Positions 1-12,776 of a stretch of 64,000 nt of DNA are shown here, in pieces. The notes under the pieces were generated by a model. It was not told the DNA's origin. It did not search any database and saw only the letters and a program-made list of their open reading frames with translations. Source of the stretch: Ananas comosus. Its lineage: Eukaryota > Streptophyta > Magnoliopsida > Poales > Bromeliaceae. The position numbers were made by a program, and so were the translations under genes. The stretch is from the NCBI RefSeq assembly GCF_001540865.1, contig NC_033622.1:5511077-5575076 (forward strand), written 5' to 3'. Position 1 is the stretch's first letter. Each line of letters opens with the position of its first letter.

Positions 1-1269
1 ACTGATCTACAGCAAAAAATTGCATCAAAAACGATCAAAAACATAGATCTATGCATGAACACGAAATTTTTCGAAAAAATAAACATGAACGCGATGAAAC
101 GATTAAATCCAAGTGAAATACTCACAGATTTTTGGGGAAAAACGAGTAGATCTGGAAGAGGAAGGCACCAGGAAATTTTAGAAAGAGAAAGAACGAAATT
201 TGGTTTGGAGTAGAGTGAGAAAGAAATCTCTGTAACCGGTTATATTTCCGCGGCTACAGTGATTTGTACTGGTACACGGGATTTTGTACCGGTACAATTT
301 GCCAGATTTCGAAAATCTGATTTTAAAAATCCATCAAATTAAATTAATTTCATATAAATTAAAGATTTTACTCCAAAAATCATTATAATGAAAATAATAT
401 ATTATAAAATTTCAAAATCCACCAAAACATCAAAATTTCATTATCAAAAATGATTTAATAATTTAAAAACATCAAGATGTAAGTTGATGAAACATGATTT
501 TTAAACATTCAATAAAATTGACATCAATTTGTCGTAACATGTTCAAAATAGAGATTTAACTAATATGGTACTGGGGGTGGCTCTTTGAGCATCTTTTCAA
601 CTTACCACCTTATAACTCCGAAAATTCTAAAATATTCATTTTTTTCTAACCTTTTCGGTTTTTCAATTAATCTCCATGTGGTAGCTTCACACACTTGCCG
701 GACGACCGGGGTGGTAGCTCTTTCCTACATGTGGTGGTAGTTTTCACACTCCTTTTGGATGTAACTCTTTCCACATCTTTTAAACATAGGAGTTTTTTAT
801 TTTTTTTTTCTTCTTTTTTTTATTATTTTCAAACTCCCCCTAAATTAGACAATCTCACAATTGAAAATAATTTTGACGAATTTTAGTCAATTAGAGAATA
901 TCAATCCATCACATCCAACACTCACATTCAAGATGAACTAATCATCAAAAAATCAAATTTGATTCCAAAATTTTGATGAATTTATGCAATAAGAAATCAT
1001 ATAATAAATTATCGTCAAAATAATAAATAGTGCAGTAAAGACGATAATTAATATGAATTTAACTTAATATGATTGTGAAGATAAAACCCGTTTAAACAAT
1101 TTTTTTAAAAAAACAACTTTCTCTCCAAAAACGATTCTCAATCATCTTCTTTCTCAAAGATTTTGAAGTTCCTAAACACCTTCTTCTCAAAATGATTTTT
1201 AAATAAACAAAAATTCAATGCACAAAATCAGTCAAACATGTAATGCAATGAATAAACAACAAGCACCAA
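1..1269. other. AT-rich non-coding stretch
   Basis: No gene is supported here. The sequence is AT-rich with several poly-A and poly-T runs. Around 232-292 it carries the palindromes AACCGGTT and TACCGGTA close together, like the clusters seen in the LTRs further along, so part of it is probably decayed LTR. The short open frame near 695-886 is low-complexity and not a gene. Confidence 0.5.
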
Positions 1270-1282
1270 TCAAAGCATTACA

Positions 1283-2042
1283 CTAAAGATCAAAAGTGAC
1301 TGAGACGAGGAGCAAGGAAAGATACCCCCTTCCGGATCCAAACTTGTCTTTGTCGACGTTTGGTGCCGTTTGCTTAGTTTTGAGATCGACTGTTGGTGGT
1401 TTCTTCGGTTGAGACTTTGGTTGAACTTGTCGTTTAATCGTAGAATTCCGGTTTGCTTTAAGATTCGGTTGGATTTGGCGTTGCACATTAGAATACCGAT
1501 TCTTTTGAGGTACTCGACTAATTGGATTTTCCTTTTGATTCCGCGGGGAAAGTCGAGTTGTAGACGATGTCGAGAGTGTCGATCGATGTGTAGACATTGC
1601 CAATTGTTTCTTCTTTTCCTTATTTGGGCAATTCCTTTTAATATGTCCGTTGATGCCACATTTATGACATACTTTGCCTTTCGAAGTTGTTGAAGCATTA
1701 GAAGATGCGGTTGACGCCTTCTCAACATATGTGCGTTCATAACCGAGTCCAAGCTTGTTCGTTTGACCCAATCCGAGCATATGGTCCAATTTCTTTGATC
1801 CGGAAGAAAATCGTTGAATGTCGGATTGAAGTTGACGAACTTGATCGGTTAAAGCTTGATTAGATTTGTGCGATTCATGAAATTGTTGCTCCAAAAATCC
1901 AATCTTGTCGTTAGAAGATTTGATCGTTGATTCCGCTTCATTAAGCTTCCCGAGGAGGTCCGAATTCGTTTTCAAAATTGATTCCCTTTCCTCCTCGAGA
2001 GCTTTGTTCGTGGTTTTCAAGTTGTTGTTATCCTCTTCAAGA
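1283..2042 (-). pseudogene. Copia (SIRE-like) gag C-terminal fragment
   Basis: This minus-strand reading frame encodes the C-terminal part of a Copia gag. A long glutamate/lysine/asparagine-rich coiled-coil region is followed by a motif around KLDHMLGLGQ and LGLGY. One CCHC zinc knuckle comes next (CHKCGINGHIKRNC, fitting C-X2-C-X4-H-X4-C), then a basic Ser/Thr/Gln/Pro-rich tail. In the family, gag packages the element RNA and the knuckle binds nucleic acid. The order of coiled coil, KLD...GLGY motif and knuckle is typical of the SIRE/Maximus lineage, known for an enlarged gag. The 5' part is lost in the assembly gap at 2043. No protease, integrase or RT follows on the low-coordinate side, so this is a fragment. 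The frame runs to a stop at 1283, but the last residues may not be original. Confidence 0.8.
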
Positions 2043-2142
2043 NNNNNNNNNNNNNNNNNNNNNNNNNNNNNNNNNNNNNNNNNNNNNNNNNNNNNNNNNN
2101 NNNNNNNNNNNNNNNNNNNNNNNNNNNNNNNNNNNNNNNNNN
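2043..2142. other. assembly gap (100 N)
   Basis: Exactly 100 undetermined bases, the usual placeholder for a gap of unknown size. Different elements lie on the two sides (Copia gag on the left, LTR sequence on the right). Single N bases also occur at 3598, 5939, 30602 and 55442. Confidence 0.99.
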
Positions 2143-3445
2143 TGATTGTAGAGCTTGGAGTTAGCTCGATTTCTGGATTTGGAGGACTTCGGTCGATCCA
2201 GCAGGTTGTTCCGCAGCTGAGGGGTTCTTTGATGCCAGGGATTAGCTCTCGAGGTGGGTTACATCGGTTTATTCCTAAGCACAGTATTAGTCGACATGTA
2301 TGATTTTCAGTTTTGTAAATCATGTTGTAGTTCATTTTTGTTGATTGTATCATGGATGAAATCAGCATTGAGGACATGATTGGCAAACCGTAAATATACA
2401 TGTTGGACTTGGAATTTGACTTAGGAGAAAACCAGCGTTTTGGACCTGTCACCTGTTTACACTACATGATTTAGCTCTAGGAGCCGTTGTAGTTTTGTAT
2501 CGTCGCAGTATCGAGGCGACGGATACCCCAGGTAGTTTAGTTTTCAGTTCCGCTCGTGCTGGGATGCCGAGTGTATTTTTACAGTAGCGTTCAGGCTGTT
2601 TCGGACTGTTGGGTGTCGTCGGGGTTGACGGTGAGTTGTTAGACCAGTTAGTGTTGATTACTTGGACTTTGGCTTGAGAGAGCCTGATTGAGCTCGACAG
2701 AGATACACTGCATACTCGGTTGGGTAGCTCCCACGAGTGCCACTCCGGAGGCGGGCGCTGTGCTTTTGCGTTGGTGTCGTGCATGCCGGTTAGACTTGCT
2801 CTCCACGGACTGGTTAGTGTGGAGGTAGCTGGATTGTCTCAACTGGGTGGGACGGGTGTGTTCACAGTCTCTGGGACGGGTATGTTTGCAGTCCCTAACG
2901 AGATTGGGTCAGAATTGACATTTCTACAGTAGGTTAGCTTAGAGCATGATGGTGTAATAAATGGTAGCTGTAGATTTTATTCCGGCATTTATTATTACCT
3001 CTGCTCCCTTCTATAGACTTAGTGGGTGGACCGATGATGTTGAGGGCGGCACCCACTGAGGACTACTTGTTTTACAGTAGTTCTCACGCCCTGTTGTTAC
3101 CCCCTTTTTGCAGAGCCATCGTCTTCGGCTGCTGCTATTGCTGACCAGGATCGAGGCAAGGACGTCGCGAGTTAAAGCCCTACCCGACGAGCCGAGCTAG
3201 AGGTGCCCTTGCAGCAGGTAGTGGTTTTTGTTGGAGTTCATGTACATGCTGCTGTTTAACTCGCCAGTGCGAGTAATTTTTGTATCTTGGATTGTGACGT
3301 ATGTATATGGAACTCGGTTTGTTTTATTTTCGGTCCTTGTAGCAGCTATATACTACTGTTTGTAGTATTGTATGATTTACAGGTACAGCTATCGCTTCGT
3401 ATACAGAAAAAATTTCTTTGTATGCGGCGGATTTGTCGGCGTGCC
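2143..3445 (+). mobile_element. LTR fragment, same family as 8497-13609
   Basis: This non-coding block is collinear with parts of the LTR at 8497-13609. Shared pieces include GACTTAGGAGAAAACC-like sequence, TACAGTAGCGTT, GGGGTTGACGGT, ACTCGGTTGGGT, CTTAGTGGGTGG and CTATCGCTTCGTATACA, in the same order. It corresponds to the 3' two thirds of that LTR. The left part is missing at the gap. The right end stops around GGCGTGCC without the terminal GCGTGACA, so both ends are truncated. No coding sequence is seen. Confidence 0.75.
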
Positions 3446-3629
3446 TGGGAGCCCAACTTAAAATATCCATATGAGATGTTTAGTTCCACATTGGAAACCA
3501 AAAGGGTCTTTGTTGTTTTTATATATTGCTTTATTCTCAAGCTAGTTGCTTCGAAGAAAATGAGAGTTATGCTCTCATTTATATACACGCACGCACGNCC
3601 GGAACACAAAACTGTAGTGCTGGAACCAT

Positions 3630-5060
3630 AAATGGCTACTCACCGGAGCAGTGGGAGCTAGGGATGGCCGCCGGCGATCGGGCGGCGGGCGCTCCGGCCG
3701 GTGATGGGAGCAGAAGGTCGGGGAGGTCCGGGGGAGGTACTGGCCGGCGGCGGGCAGCAACCGGTGGCGCGGCGGCGGAGATCGGGCCCGCACACTTCCT
3801 CCCGGGTTGGAGCTTGCCGGCGGCGAGGCGGCGACCGGGGGAGGTCGGGGCGGCGATGATCCGGTGCCGGAGACCAAGGGGGAGGTCGGGGCGGCGATGA
3901 TCCGGTGCTGGAGACCAAGGGGGAGGTGGTGCTCACCTCAGAGGGCAACGGCGGCGCTCGGGAGTGGCGCGGCTCCAAGGTCGGCCCGCACAGGACCCGA
4001 GCGGCGGCGGGGGACCCTGGCGGCGGCCGGCGGCGCGCGGGGACGGCCGGGGACGCGCGCGCCGGGTTGCTGGAGGTCGCCGGGGTCGACAGGGGGGCTT
4101 GGCCGCAGGGGAAGTGCGGTCCCAAGGCCCGCAACCTGAGCTCGGCCTGGCTCGGGTCTGGGCAGACCCGGCTGGCTGCAGCCTCTTCCGGCGGCTCCGG
4201 CGACGCTCGGGGGTGGCCGGGGCCGGCGGGGGAGGGCGCCGGAGGAAGATCTCGACCAGGGGAAGGTGGTGCTCAGGCTAACAGGCCTCTCCAAGCATCA
4301 AGCTTAAGCCGGTGGTGAGGTGGTCCAAGAGAGGAGGAGGAATGTTGGCTGCAGGCTGTTTCCGGCGGCCGGGGCTGCTCGGCGGCGGCCGGAACGCGAG
4401 CACGGGCAGGGCAGGGAGGTGCTGGGATGGCAGGGGCGGCTGGGGTCAGCTGGGGGGTTCTAGGGTTAGGGTTTGGTCCAAGAAAACCCTAGATCCACCT
4501 ATATAAAGGTGTGGAAAACTCGCGGAAAACCCCCTCGAAAGGAATCTATTTAATCCCAGCTCTCAACCAGCAGTCGCACAATGCGCGATAGTCCCTCTGA
4601 GTTCGAAGACTCGCAATTCGATGCATAAAATATAGGGCCTTTTCGCGAATGATCCGATTTCTCAAATCAGCCCCTTCGCGGACTTTTCGCGATTCCCGAA
4701 GATCCGTCCGTCAGATTTCCGATCGGATCGCACCAGCGCGATCAGCACGACAGAGGCATCGAATCTAGCATTTCGTTTCGCCCGAAAAGGTTCCCGATTT
4801 GCGACAAAACCATCCCTCCTAGGTTCCACCAAAAACCACATATAGACAACTATATGCAAAAACCATTAAACCCCTTTTTCTTGAAATCCGTGCATCCAAA
4901 TCCAATTCCGTCAGTGCCATAGGTTCCAAAACAGCTGAACCGGTCGAAACGAGCTATTGGACTGATATGAACGGAGTCCGATACGCGCCAGAAGCCAACT
5001 CTACTCCATAGCTTCTCCGGAAAACCGGAGTTACTATTCACTTAAGTGAAAACTAAAAGT
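3630..5060 (-). mobile_element. Ty3/gypsy LTR fragment
   Basis: This stretch resembles the minus-strand LTR at about 44370-46515. Both have a GC-rich block, then CTAGGGTTAGGGTTT, then a TATA-like TATATAA, then GATACATAAAATATAG-like sequence, GTCCGTC and GCGACAAAACC / GTGACAAAACC. By the orientation of the pol gene next to the other copy, this LTR lies on the minus strand. The GC-rich part (3660-4450) gives overlapping open frames on both strands, but these are composition artefacts. Termini and TSD were not found. Confidence 0.6.
3841..3922. repeat. 41-bp tandem duplication in GC-rich LTR block
   Basis: Two adjacent copies begin with GAGGTCGGGGCGGCGATGAT, 41 bp apart. They differ at one base (GTGCCGG versus GTGCTGG). 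A third partial copy starts at about 3923. Confidence 0.85.
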
Positions 5061-8034
5061 CGCGTATCTTCTCCATTTTAGCTCATTTTCGCCCGAAACT
5101 TGACGAGTGCTTATGTAATTAAATTACACATATAAACATCATCAACAGAGAGTTTAGTAGCACTGTCAAAAAAAACTCAGTCCTTACAAATTAAGATAGA
5201 ATACTGTTAATAGCACCATGTCATTGATGCTTGACTTTTGTGCTATTAGGTTTTTTGACTCTTGGATGAAAAGATGTACGATTAGGATGATAACGGTCCA
5301 CTAGGATTTAGTGAGTGATTGATGGTATAGTATAATCTAAGAAGTGAAAATAGTAAAAAGAGATAGGTCTACATTTATATATATACTACTTATAGTACAT
5401 AATGTGCGATACACGTCATATTTAAATGAATTAAATTTATATTTGTATTTTAAATTTAAATTATTATTGATGGTAAGTCTCTATTTATTATTTGATTTTT
5501 TTCCTAACTTTAATTTATGTCTAAATAAGTTTTATATATTTTCAATTTAGTTATACTTTAAATATTTTTCATATGTATTTCGTAACATATAAGTTTTATT
5601 TGAATTTGAACCCGATTTTAAATTTGAATTAATTTAAAATTTTAAATTAATAAATTTAGATTTAAATTCATGAACAAAATTTAAAATTTGAAGTTTATTT
5701 TAAATCTATAATTTAAATATTAGTAGTTATTAGAGACATAAATTTATTTATATACCAATCTATCATTTAAAACATAATTATTTCCAACTTAGTTAATTAA
5801 TTTTTGTTTAAGTAATCTATTGATAGTCCCAAAATTTAAAATTTTAAGTTAATTTTAAATTTTAAATTAAAATATAATTTCACAGTAGATATCCACCGGT
5901 TGGTAAAAATTTGTTTCATTACGTTATTTATTTCACATNTATCCACCGGTTGGTAAAAATTTGGATAAGCATTTTTTTTTTTTTTTTTTAGAGATAAAAG
6001 GGGAATTAAACAAATCTTGAATTAAAATGTAAATTCACAGTAAATATCCCTACAGTTGGCAAAACTTTGGATAAGCATATTTTTTTTTTTTTAGAGATAA
6101 AGAAGGATTAAAAATTTGTTTCATTACGTTATTTATTTCACATAAAGAAAAATGAACCAAATTTTATTTTCCACTAAAAAATAAATCTGTTGACAAACCA
6201 ATTATTAAAATTTGAAATATATGCAAAGAGTGATCTCAAAATTAATTGTATACATAACTTAATTACTCTGGTAAAATTCAACGATTAAATACCTGTAAAT
6301 ATGATTTATAGCATCTAAAGATTTTACAATTAAATTTCATAAATTTTTGCATATTTGGGCTAAGATGCGCTTCTTGTGGGCAGTCACCACTCAACTTACT
6401 CCTTCACAGCTAGCATGAAAATTCCAAAACAACGCAGAAATGTATTCAGCAGATTGTCTTGGTCACTATAACTAGTTCAAAGATGGGGACGTCGTCAAAA
6501 TCGAAGTCCAGGAGATGAGCGATATACCACATGCATGCATGGCCATTATTCGATAGCGAAAGTTGCGTTCCGCATGACGTACGCCGAGCAAAAACACTCT
6601 AGAATGTTAGTCTTCTTGTAGACTTTCACCTCCAACCGGTACACGAATCCAACAAACAAGATGTGAAATGAGCAAAAATCAACACCAACAAATCAAAAGG
6701 CCTAAGTTCTACGTACGTTGGCGACAAAAATTAAATTAAAAAATATATATAAAAGCATCACACGCAAGGACGTCTTTGGTTCAACCGCGACGTCGAGATT
6801 TGAAAGTCAAGCTAGCTAGCCACATATGCAGGACACTTCATCTCGATAAATCTCACATCGTTACTCCATGCATGGTCCACTTTAAACGCTAACGATGTTG
6901 ATCCGCGAGGAAGCGAAAGGGAAACCACATGCATGCATGACGTTCCACCGTCCATTTCTTATTAGGTATATTTCAAGCTCGATCATGTTTTTGGCCAACA
7001 AGATATCGTTCATTCATTCTCCCTTATCTCCTTGCATCGTATATGCGATAGGCTAAAATATTACACTTTTGATCTTCAAACTAAAAGGCTGGCTACGCTT
7101 TGGTCTCCAAATATTAACTTTAATTTGTTGTAATTTTTTATTTGAATTTTACGAATTTTTGCAATCAAATCTCACAATTCAATTTAGTTGATTAAATATT
7201 GACCTGCCGCTGATGTTGAAAAGATCTAACTACTAGCTAAATTAGTACCTCTTTATCGATCACAGTACTATTATTATATCGATTCACACTAGTAACACAT
7301 CAATGTTATATGTCTAATCCATAAATTAAGGAGTTGAGTTAGTATATTATTCATAGTATATTTAATAGTATTAATTTGCATGCTACCAAAATTTCCACCC
7401 TTATTACTATTCCACCAACCCCCACAAAACCCTAGGAATTCAATAATTAAAAAGTTGATAGTAAATACTATTTTCATATAAATTAATAGTATTTTCGCTC
7501 CACTATAAATTAAGTTATTAAATTTTAGTACTGCTACATGTCCTCCCAAATACTATATTTATGGACTGTCAACATGATGAAGAGAACTTTGGTTAATTTG
7601 TATATATATTATTTAATTTGCTATATAGTTTAGTTTTTTTTAATTAAATTTCTTTCTATATTCAGATCACTTTTTTTTTTTGAAGAAAAATGTAGTATAT
7701 TACTTGCGTCATTTATTGAATTCAATTCACTTTTAAGTATATATGTAATAATTTAATTTTGAACCATAAGTCCACAGTATTTAGCCTAAGTATACACACG
7801 AACATACACACGCGCATGCGCGCGCACACATATATATAGAGATATATAATTGCATATGGTTCTTTGTAAAAATATTAAATAGTAAATATATTATAACAAC
7901 CAGACCTGCTAGCAATAATAACTTGTTGGGACCAAACCACTGGCCCAAAATGTTTAAATCCAATTATTATTACTAGCGTGTAGACCTCATGCATATAATC
8001 TAGTCAGAATCATTTTTCCACCCGATGTGGGACT
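5061..8034. other. AT-rich intergenic stretch
   Basis: No gene is supported. The stretch is strongly AT-rich from about 5340 to 6350, with local duplications at 5891-6143. It becomes ordinary non-coding sequence with scattered CATGCATG motifs at 6530-6950, and has an alternating CACACGCGCATGCGCGCGCACACA tract near 7795-7830. No TIR, LTR or coding signal could be assigned. Confidence 0.5.
5891..6143. repeat. local direct repeats around an N base
   Basis: ATCCACCGGTTGGTAAAAAT occurs at 5891 and again at 5941. A 33-bp block starting AAAATTTGTTTCATTACG occurs at 5906-5938 and 6111-6143. The first copy of that block ends exactly at the undetermined base 5939. Two long T-runs followed by AGAGATAAA lie between. 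This could be a real local duplication or an assembly join. Confidence 0.8.
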
Positions 8035-8491
8035 ATTGGGGCATTACGTATATTCCTACAAAACTTAAGTTACTAGATTTATTCCTCCAAAAGTCTTTCC
8101 GTCTGCAAATATATCCTTCTATTATCAAAATTTAATCATGAGTTAACAAAGCTAACCACAGTTAGCTAAGGAATAAAAAAACCATTTTATCTTCTTTTTA
8201 ATGTATAATTTATATTCTGATATTGAATCCCGTCATCTTTCTAACCCTCTTCCATGACAATGGTGAGACCTACGACTGCAGCAACATTGAAAGGGAGGCC
8301 CACGATCACGGCAAAAATGAGATACATTGCACGTGCCGCCGCGAAGGGCAGGAAAGAGAGAAATAAAGATAGCTTTGTACAGGGATAAATTGTAAGGGCA
8401 AATAGTCATTTTATATAGGGACAATTTGTGAGGGCAAAATAGTCATTTTACACACCTATCATTAAAAAACTAATGATGAATCAAACGATAG

Positions 8492-8496
8492 CTAGG
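8492..8496. repeat. TSD CTAGG (left copy)
   Basis: Five-base target duplication of the LTR at 8497-13609; the right copy is 13610-13614. Confidence 0.85.
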
Positions 8497-8683
8497 TGTA
8501 GTGTCCCTGGTGTTTCGCTGTTTGCGAGACTCCAGCATCTGTGGCTTGTCGACACATCTGGAGAGTGTCGGAACAAGTCAGATTCGTTTTGGCGCGAGTT
8601 GGACGCAAAACGGGCTCAGCGCGATGCAAGAGTGGAGTTCTGACACTGAAATCTGCAAAGTGCAGGATTTCAGTGTTGAGTAT

Positions 8684-8884
8684 CGGTACCTGAGAGGAGT
8701 ACCGGTACCCCTATGCGATTGCAGAATTGGATGCTGTCGAGTTGCGTGTGTTTGATGCTGAGTACCGGTACCTGCTTGTTGAGTACCGGTATCGAGCTCG
8801 GGTACCGATACTGCATCGGGTTGGCACTGGTACCCAGTGTGCGAGGCTGCGGATTGAGGGTCCGAGTACCGGGTACCGGTACTC
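8684..8884 (+). promoter_or_regulatory. TACCGGTA palindrome cluster in LTR
   Basis: Within 200 bp the sequence GGTACCGGTACC or close variants recurs about seven times (near 8684, 8699, 8763, 8781, 8801, 8826, 8868-8884). The cluster lies 190-390 bp from the LTR start, in the U3-like part, upstream of a CT-rich leader at about 9000-9030. The minus-strand relative at 40076-40196 has the same arrangement. A role as repeated protein-binding site or methylation target is inference. Confidence 0.6.
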
Positions 8885-9458
8885 CAGCTGGAAAAGTGAG
8901 TAGGTAAGGGGCTTTTTGGTCTTTTGTTGACGTTAAAACCAAACCAAACCCCCAGCCTTAATTATCTCTTTGTGCCTAGGGTTGATGAAAACACAGGTTG
9001 GTTCCCTCTTTCTCTCTCTAGCTTATTTTCTTCATTTCTTTGGGATTTTGGAGAATCGAGCTTAATTTTCGTTCGCTTGCCTTTGGAGGATTGTGCGCGC
9101 GCGCCGTGGTTGAGTTTGGTGGAGGCCGTTGGAGGTCGAGCGAGCATGCGGGTTTCTCTGGTCGACTTCTTACCGACATTGGACGAGCGTTCGAGGTGGG
9201 TTAATGTTTACCGAAATCGTCAGATTTCCTTCTAAGTCTTTGAATCGTTAGCATGTATTATTGGTTATGTTCATTATGTTAGGGCTCAAATACGTGGATT
9301 TGTATGCATTGTGATCATCCGAATTTTTGAGCATTTATTTACTGATTCTAGATGAAATTATATATGTTGAACTGGGATTTGACATAGGAGAAAACTCGTT
9401 AAACCTACACTGTTATTTTTCAGAAAAATTACCAGTTTTGGCTTCAGGAGCTGCTGTA

Positions 9459-9746
9459 TTTCTGTATCACAGCTGTTAGTGCGTAGTGGATACTCAACAT
9501 AGGGTAGGCTGATATTACGTTCGTGCTGAGGGGCCGAGCTTGTTGTACAGTAGCGTTTGGACTGTCGGGTGCCGTTGGGGTTGACGGTAGATCCAGATTT
9601 CTGTATCACCGCTGTTAGTGCGAGGTGGATACTCAGATGAGTGTAGGTTGAGTTTACGCTCGCGCTGAGGAGCCGAGTGTGTTGTTACAGTAGAGTTAGA
9701 CTGTGTTAGACCGTCGGTTGCCGTCGGGGTTGACGATGGACCCAAA
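9459..9746 (+). repeat. 140-150 bp tandem duplication in LTR
   Basis: Two diverged adjacent copies (9459-9597 and 9598-9746) each start TTTCTGTATCAC and contain CTGTTAGTGCG, GTGGATACTCA, GCTGAGG(G/A)GCCGAG, ACAGTAG and GGGGTTGACG. A short third start lies at 9747. Confidence 0.8.
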
Positions 9747-10081
9747 TTTCTGCATTTTGCATCAGATTGTGCTAAGGGCACGTGAGTTTTGGTGGATAGA
9801 TTAGTTTGACCTATTTACAGTGATTACAGCATGTGAAAGCCTAATTGAACTCGACAGAGACACTTGTAAACTCGGTTGGGTCGCGCCCACGAATGCCATT
9901 CCGGAATGAGGATTTCAGTGCGATTAGGTCGCCGTTTCTATTTGGACAGTTCTTGAGCTGGCCACCCCCATGGATGGTGTACGGCGTAGCTTGGTTACAG
10001 GTCGGGTAGGTCCGTTTAGGCAGCCCGTGTGAGGTTGGGTCAGTGGTAGTTAGTGACGCATTTCTCTACCATCAGTAAGAC

Positions 10082-12722
10082 TGTAAGGTATCGGACTTCT
10101 AAAATCATGAAGTTACGGTGTACATTTGGTTGAAAGACCATTTGAAAGGTTTTGGTGAAGTTCGGTGAAGTTCGGGAGCATTCGGGCGTTTCGGTGCGCG
10201 TAGGCGCTAAAACGGAACCCGGAAGGCTAAGTGGGCCGTGAGTTAAATCCGGCATTAGCGTGGATGAAAAGATGATGAAAACATGCTCGAAAACATGTTT
10301 GAAGAGTCTCGGTTCGATTTGAAACGAATCGGAGGTCAAACGAGCGAAAACGGACGAAAACGGGCGAAAATGCTGAAAATTTGGCTAAGTCCTTGAGGCT
10401 GAGTTCTGGACCTTCGGGGACCGGTCTCTCAGCCAAGGACCGGTCTCTCAGGGACGGTCTCTCATCGCAAGGACCGGTCCCCGAGCGCGAAAATGGCCCC
10501 CGCGGGGGCAATGTAATAAAGTGAAAGTTGAGGGGCCTAAATGCACCTTTGGGCATTACTGAGAGTGATATAGAGAGGGTTCTTTCTCTCTTTCTCTCAT
10601 TTCCCTACTCCAACTACCACCTCCTCTCGTCTCTCCTTAAACGGTGAAGAAGCAAAAGAAAAAAGAGGAAAAGAGAAGGAAGGAAAAAGGAGGAAAAAAG
10701 GAGAGGCAGAGAAGAGGTCCTCACCCACCATATCACCGTTCTTCTTCCTCTCACCGATTAGAGCAAGCTTAACAAGGTAAGCTTCAACCCTACATGGTGA
10801 TCTTCTAGGTTTGATCCTAAATCGCTCTAAGAAAGGTTTGATTAGTGTTTCAGCAAGCCTTAATAGATGTTTAGATGCTTTGAATCTAAGAGGTAGTATG
10901 GTGGTTTTTGCTTAGCTGCAACACTAGGCTCCGAAATGACGTTTTTGATATATATGAGGGTTTTGTATTTCTTTAACCCTCTGTAAACCGTAATTGATAG
11001 GTCCATGATACCGCTTGAAAAGCGACGGTTTGGCATCGCGTCGACCCGTTACAAAGATATAGAGAAGAGCGATTTTGGTACAGAATTGCCGCAGCCGCGG
11101 AAAGCTTTCCAAAATCCATGGAATGGAATCGTACACGTGGTGTCGGGAATAAACTCTATGAACACGACGGATCATGGATAGGAGGTCATTTGCAGTCCCG
11201 CGTGAGTGTGGGTCGAGCCGTGCGCCGTGACGCGCAGGGAGGCCGATTGCGAGTGACCGACAGCAATCGGAACGCTATAAAAGGTGGTGGTGTCATCCCA
11301 GAGCAATCGGGCTCCCTTTATGTCTAAATACAGTTTAATATTCGATCAACATTGCATATTGAACCTCTTGCATTATAGGTGATATGATGGTTTTAGGTTC
11401 CTATACCTTCATTTCTTGTGGAGACTAATGTACTTTGGCTTAGTCTTATATCTAGCATGCTTGCGGTTTCTATATATTGATGTGTGAACCCTAATAATGA
11501 GATGATAAGTGTGATGAGAAATTTAATATGATTGGCGTAACTTGCATTGGAAATTGTAAAGAATGAAGTGGCATCTAGTTGATAGTAAACAAAAGAACGA
11601 GTGAATATGTGAGTCGTAAGTGTATATGACAACCTATGCACTAAATTATAGATTGTGGACGCCTAGAGGACAGGGTATGCCTCGCAGCTTGAGGATTGGA
11701 ATCATGCTCCACAGTCTGTTTTAATCTTGTGATGGAAGCCCCACACAGTAGTGCGCTCCGGATGTGGCACGTGGATTGCCTATTTTTGGGGTCCCAAGGG
11801 GGATTCGCCTATTTGGCCCCGCCAGACCCGTCTCGGGTCCCGTAGTCGAGTTTAATTCTCACCTACGTGTCGAGATGGCTAGGAGCTGTAGGAGCCTTCG
11901 GGTAAAGCCATGAGATTAATGAACAAGTAGAATGAGATAAAACGAACAAGTGAATAGCTCACCTTTGAATGATAACAAGGTTAGTTTGCTTACCTATTTT
12001 CATTGTACATGCATTCATATATTATGATCTAGCATAGTAGGACGTAGCTTTACTTCTGTTCCATTTTACCACGCTTTCTCTTATCTATATACATCTACAT
12101 GTCGAATTATCTCACTTTGGGTTGGGGCCCAACTTGACCTAGTGGGGAGATCCGGCGGAGTAGCGGGCGGACCGAACCCACCTGGGACTAAGGAAGTTAG
12201 TTCTCCACCCCCATTTTAACTACAGGGCGCGACGCGGAGTTCACATGGCGAGGATCGCGGTAAGGCACCTAGCGCTCTAGTTGCCATTAGTCTACTTTCA
12301 TATTTCTGCATTAGAGTCACCTTATATGCTTTGAAGAGTAGATTGTATAGGATTGTGAGATACTTCTGGAATGAATGTAAGCTAATGTTTATATTTTGGA
12401 AGATGTAAGCTTTATATTATGTTTAGAAGCTTAATGTATAATCAAATTGTATTATGAAGGCTGAATGAATGTAATAGATAGATGTTCCTCTCTTTATCAT
12501 TACTTGTATGTTCTATACTTGTATCTTGCTCTTGGTCGTTTTGCACTGATTGTGCTCTCGTTGTAGTTATCGATTGTGTATGTATTCAAGTTATTTTTTC
12601 TGAGAACTTGTTGTACACAATCTCGTTGTTAGCCTTGGGCGGACAGGGGAGGTGCTGTCCGTCCGGCGTCTGTTCGACGCGCCCGGGCCGAGCCAAATTG
12701 GTAGCGGTCGCGGGGCGTGACA
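10082..12722 (+). mobile_element. nested solo-type LTR, TSD AAGAC
   Basis: The element begins TGTAAGGTATCGG and ends GCGGGGCGTGACA. It is flanked by AAGAC at 10077-10081 and 12723-12727. It is 2641 bp long and has no gag or pol. Inside are an ACCGGT cluster near the left end, a CT-rich leader at 10560-10625, a purine-rich tract at 10645-10715 and intron-like AT-rich sequence. The layout parallels the host LTR, but the sequence is a different family. I call it a solo LTR because no internal region or second LTR copy is present. Confidence 0.85.
10413..10482 (+). promoter_or_regulatory. GGACCGGTC cluster in nested LTR
   Basis: The palindrome GGACCGGTC(T/C) occurs three times, with one decayed copy (GGGACGGTCTCTC), spaced about 20-25 bp apart. 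It sits roughly 330-400 bp from the LTR start, before a CT-rich leader. This is the same architecture as at 8684-8884 but with a different flanking consensus. Confidence 0.55.
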
Positions 12723-12776
12723 AAGACGGTGACGTGTATTGAGTCGCAGCAGTCCTATTGGACCTTTCTACTTGGA

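Noticed and set aside
3526..4506. Several long overlapping open frames on both strands
   Set aside because: They are Gly/Arg/Pro/Ala-rich products of a GC-rich LTR block with no domain, and overlap in many frames.
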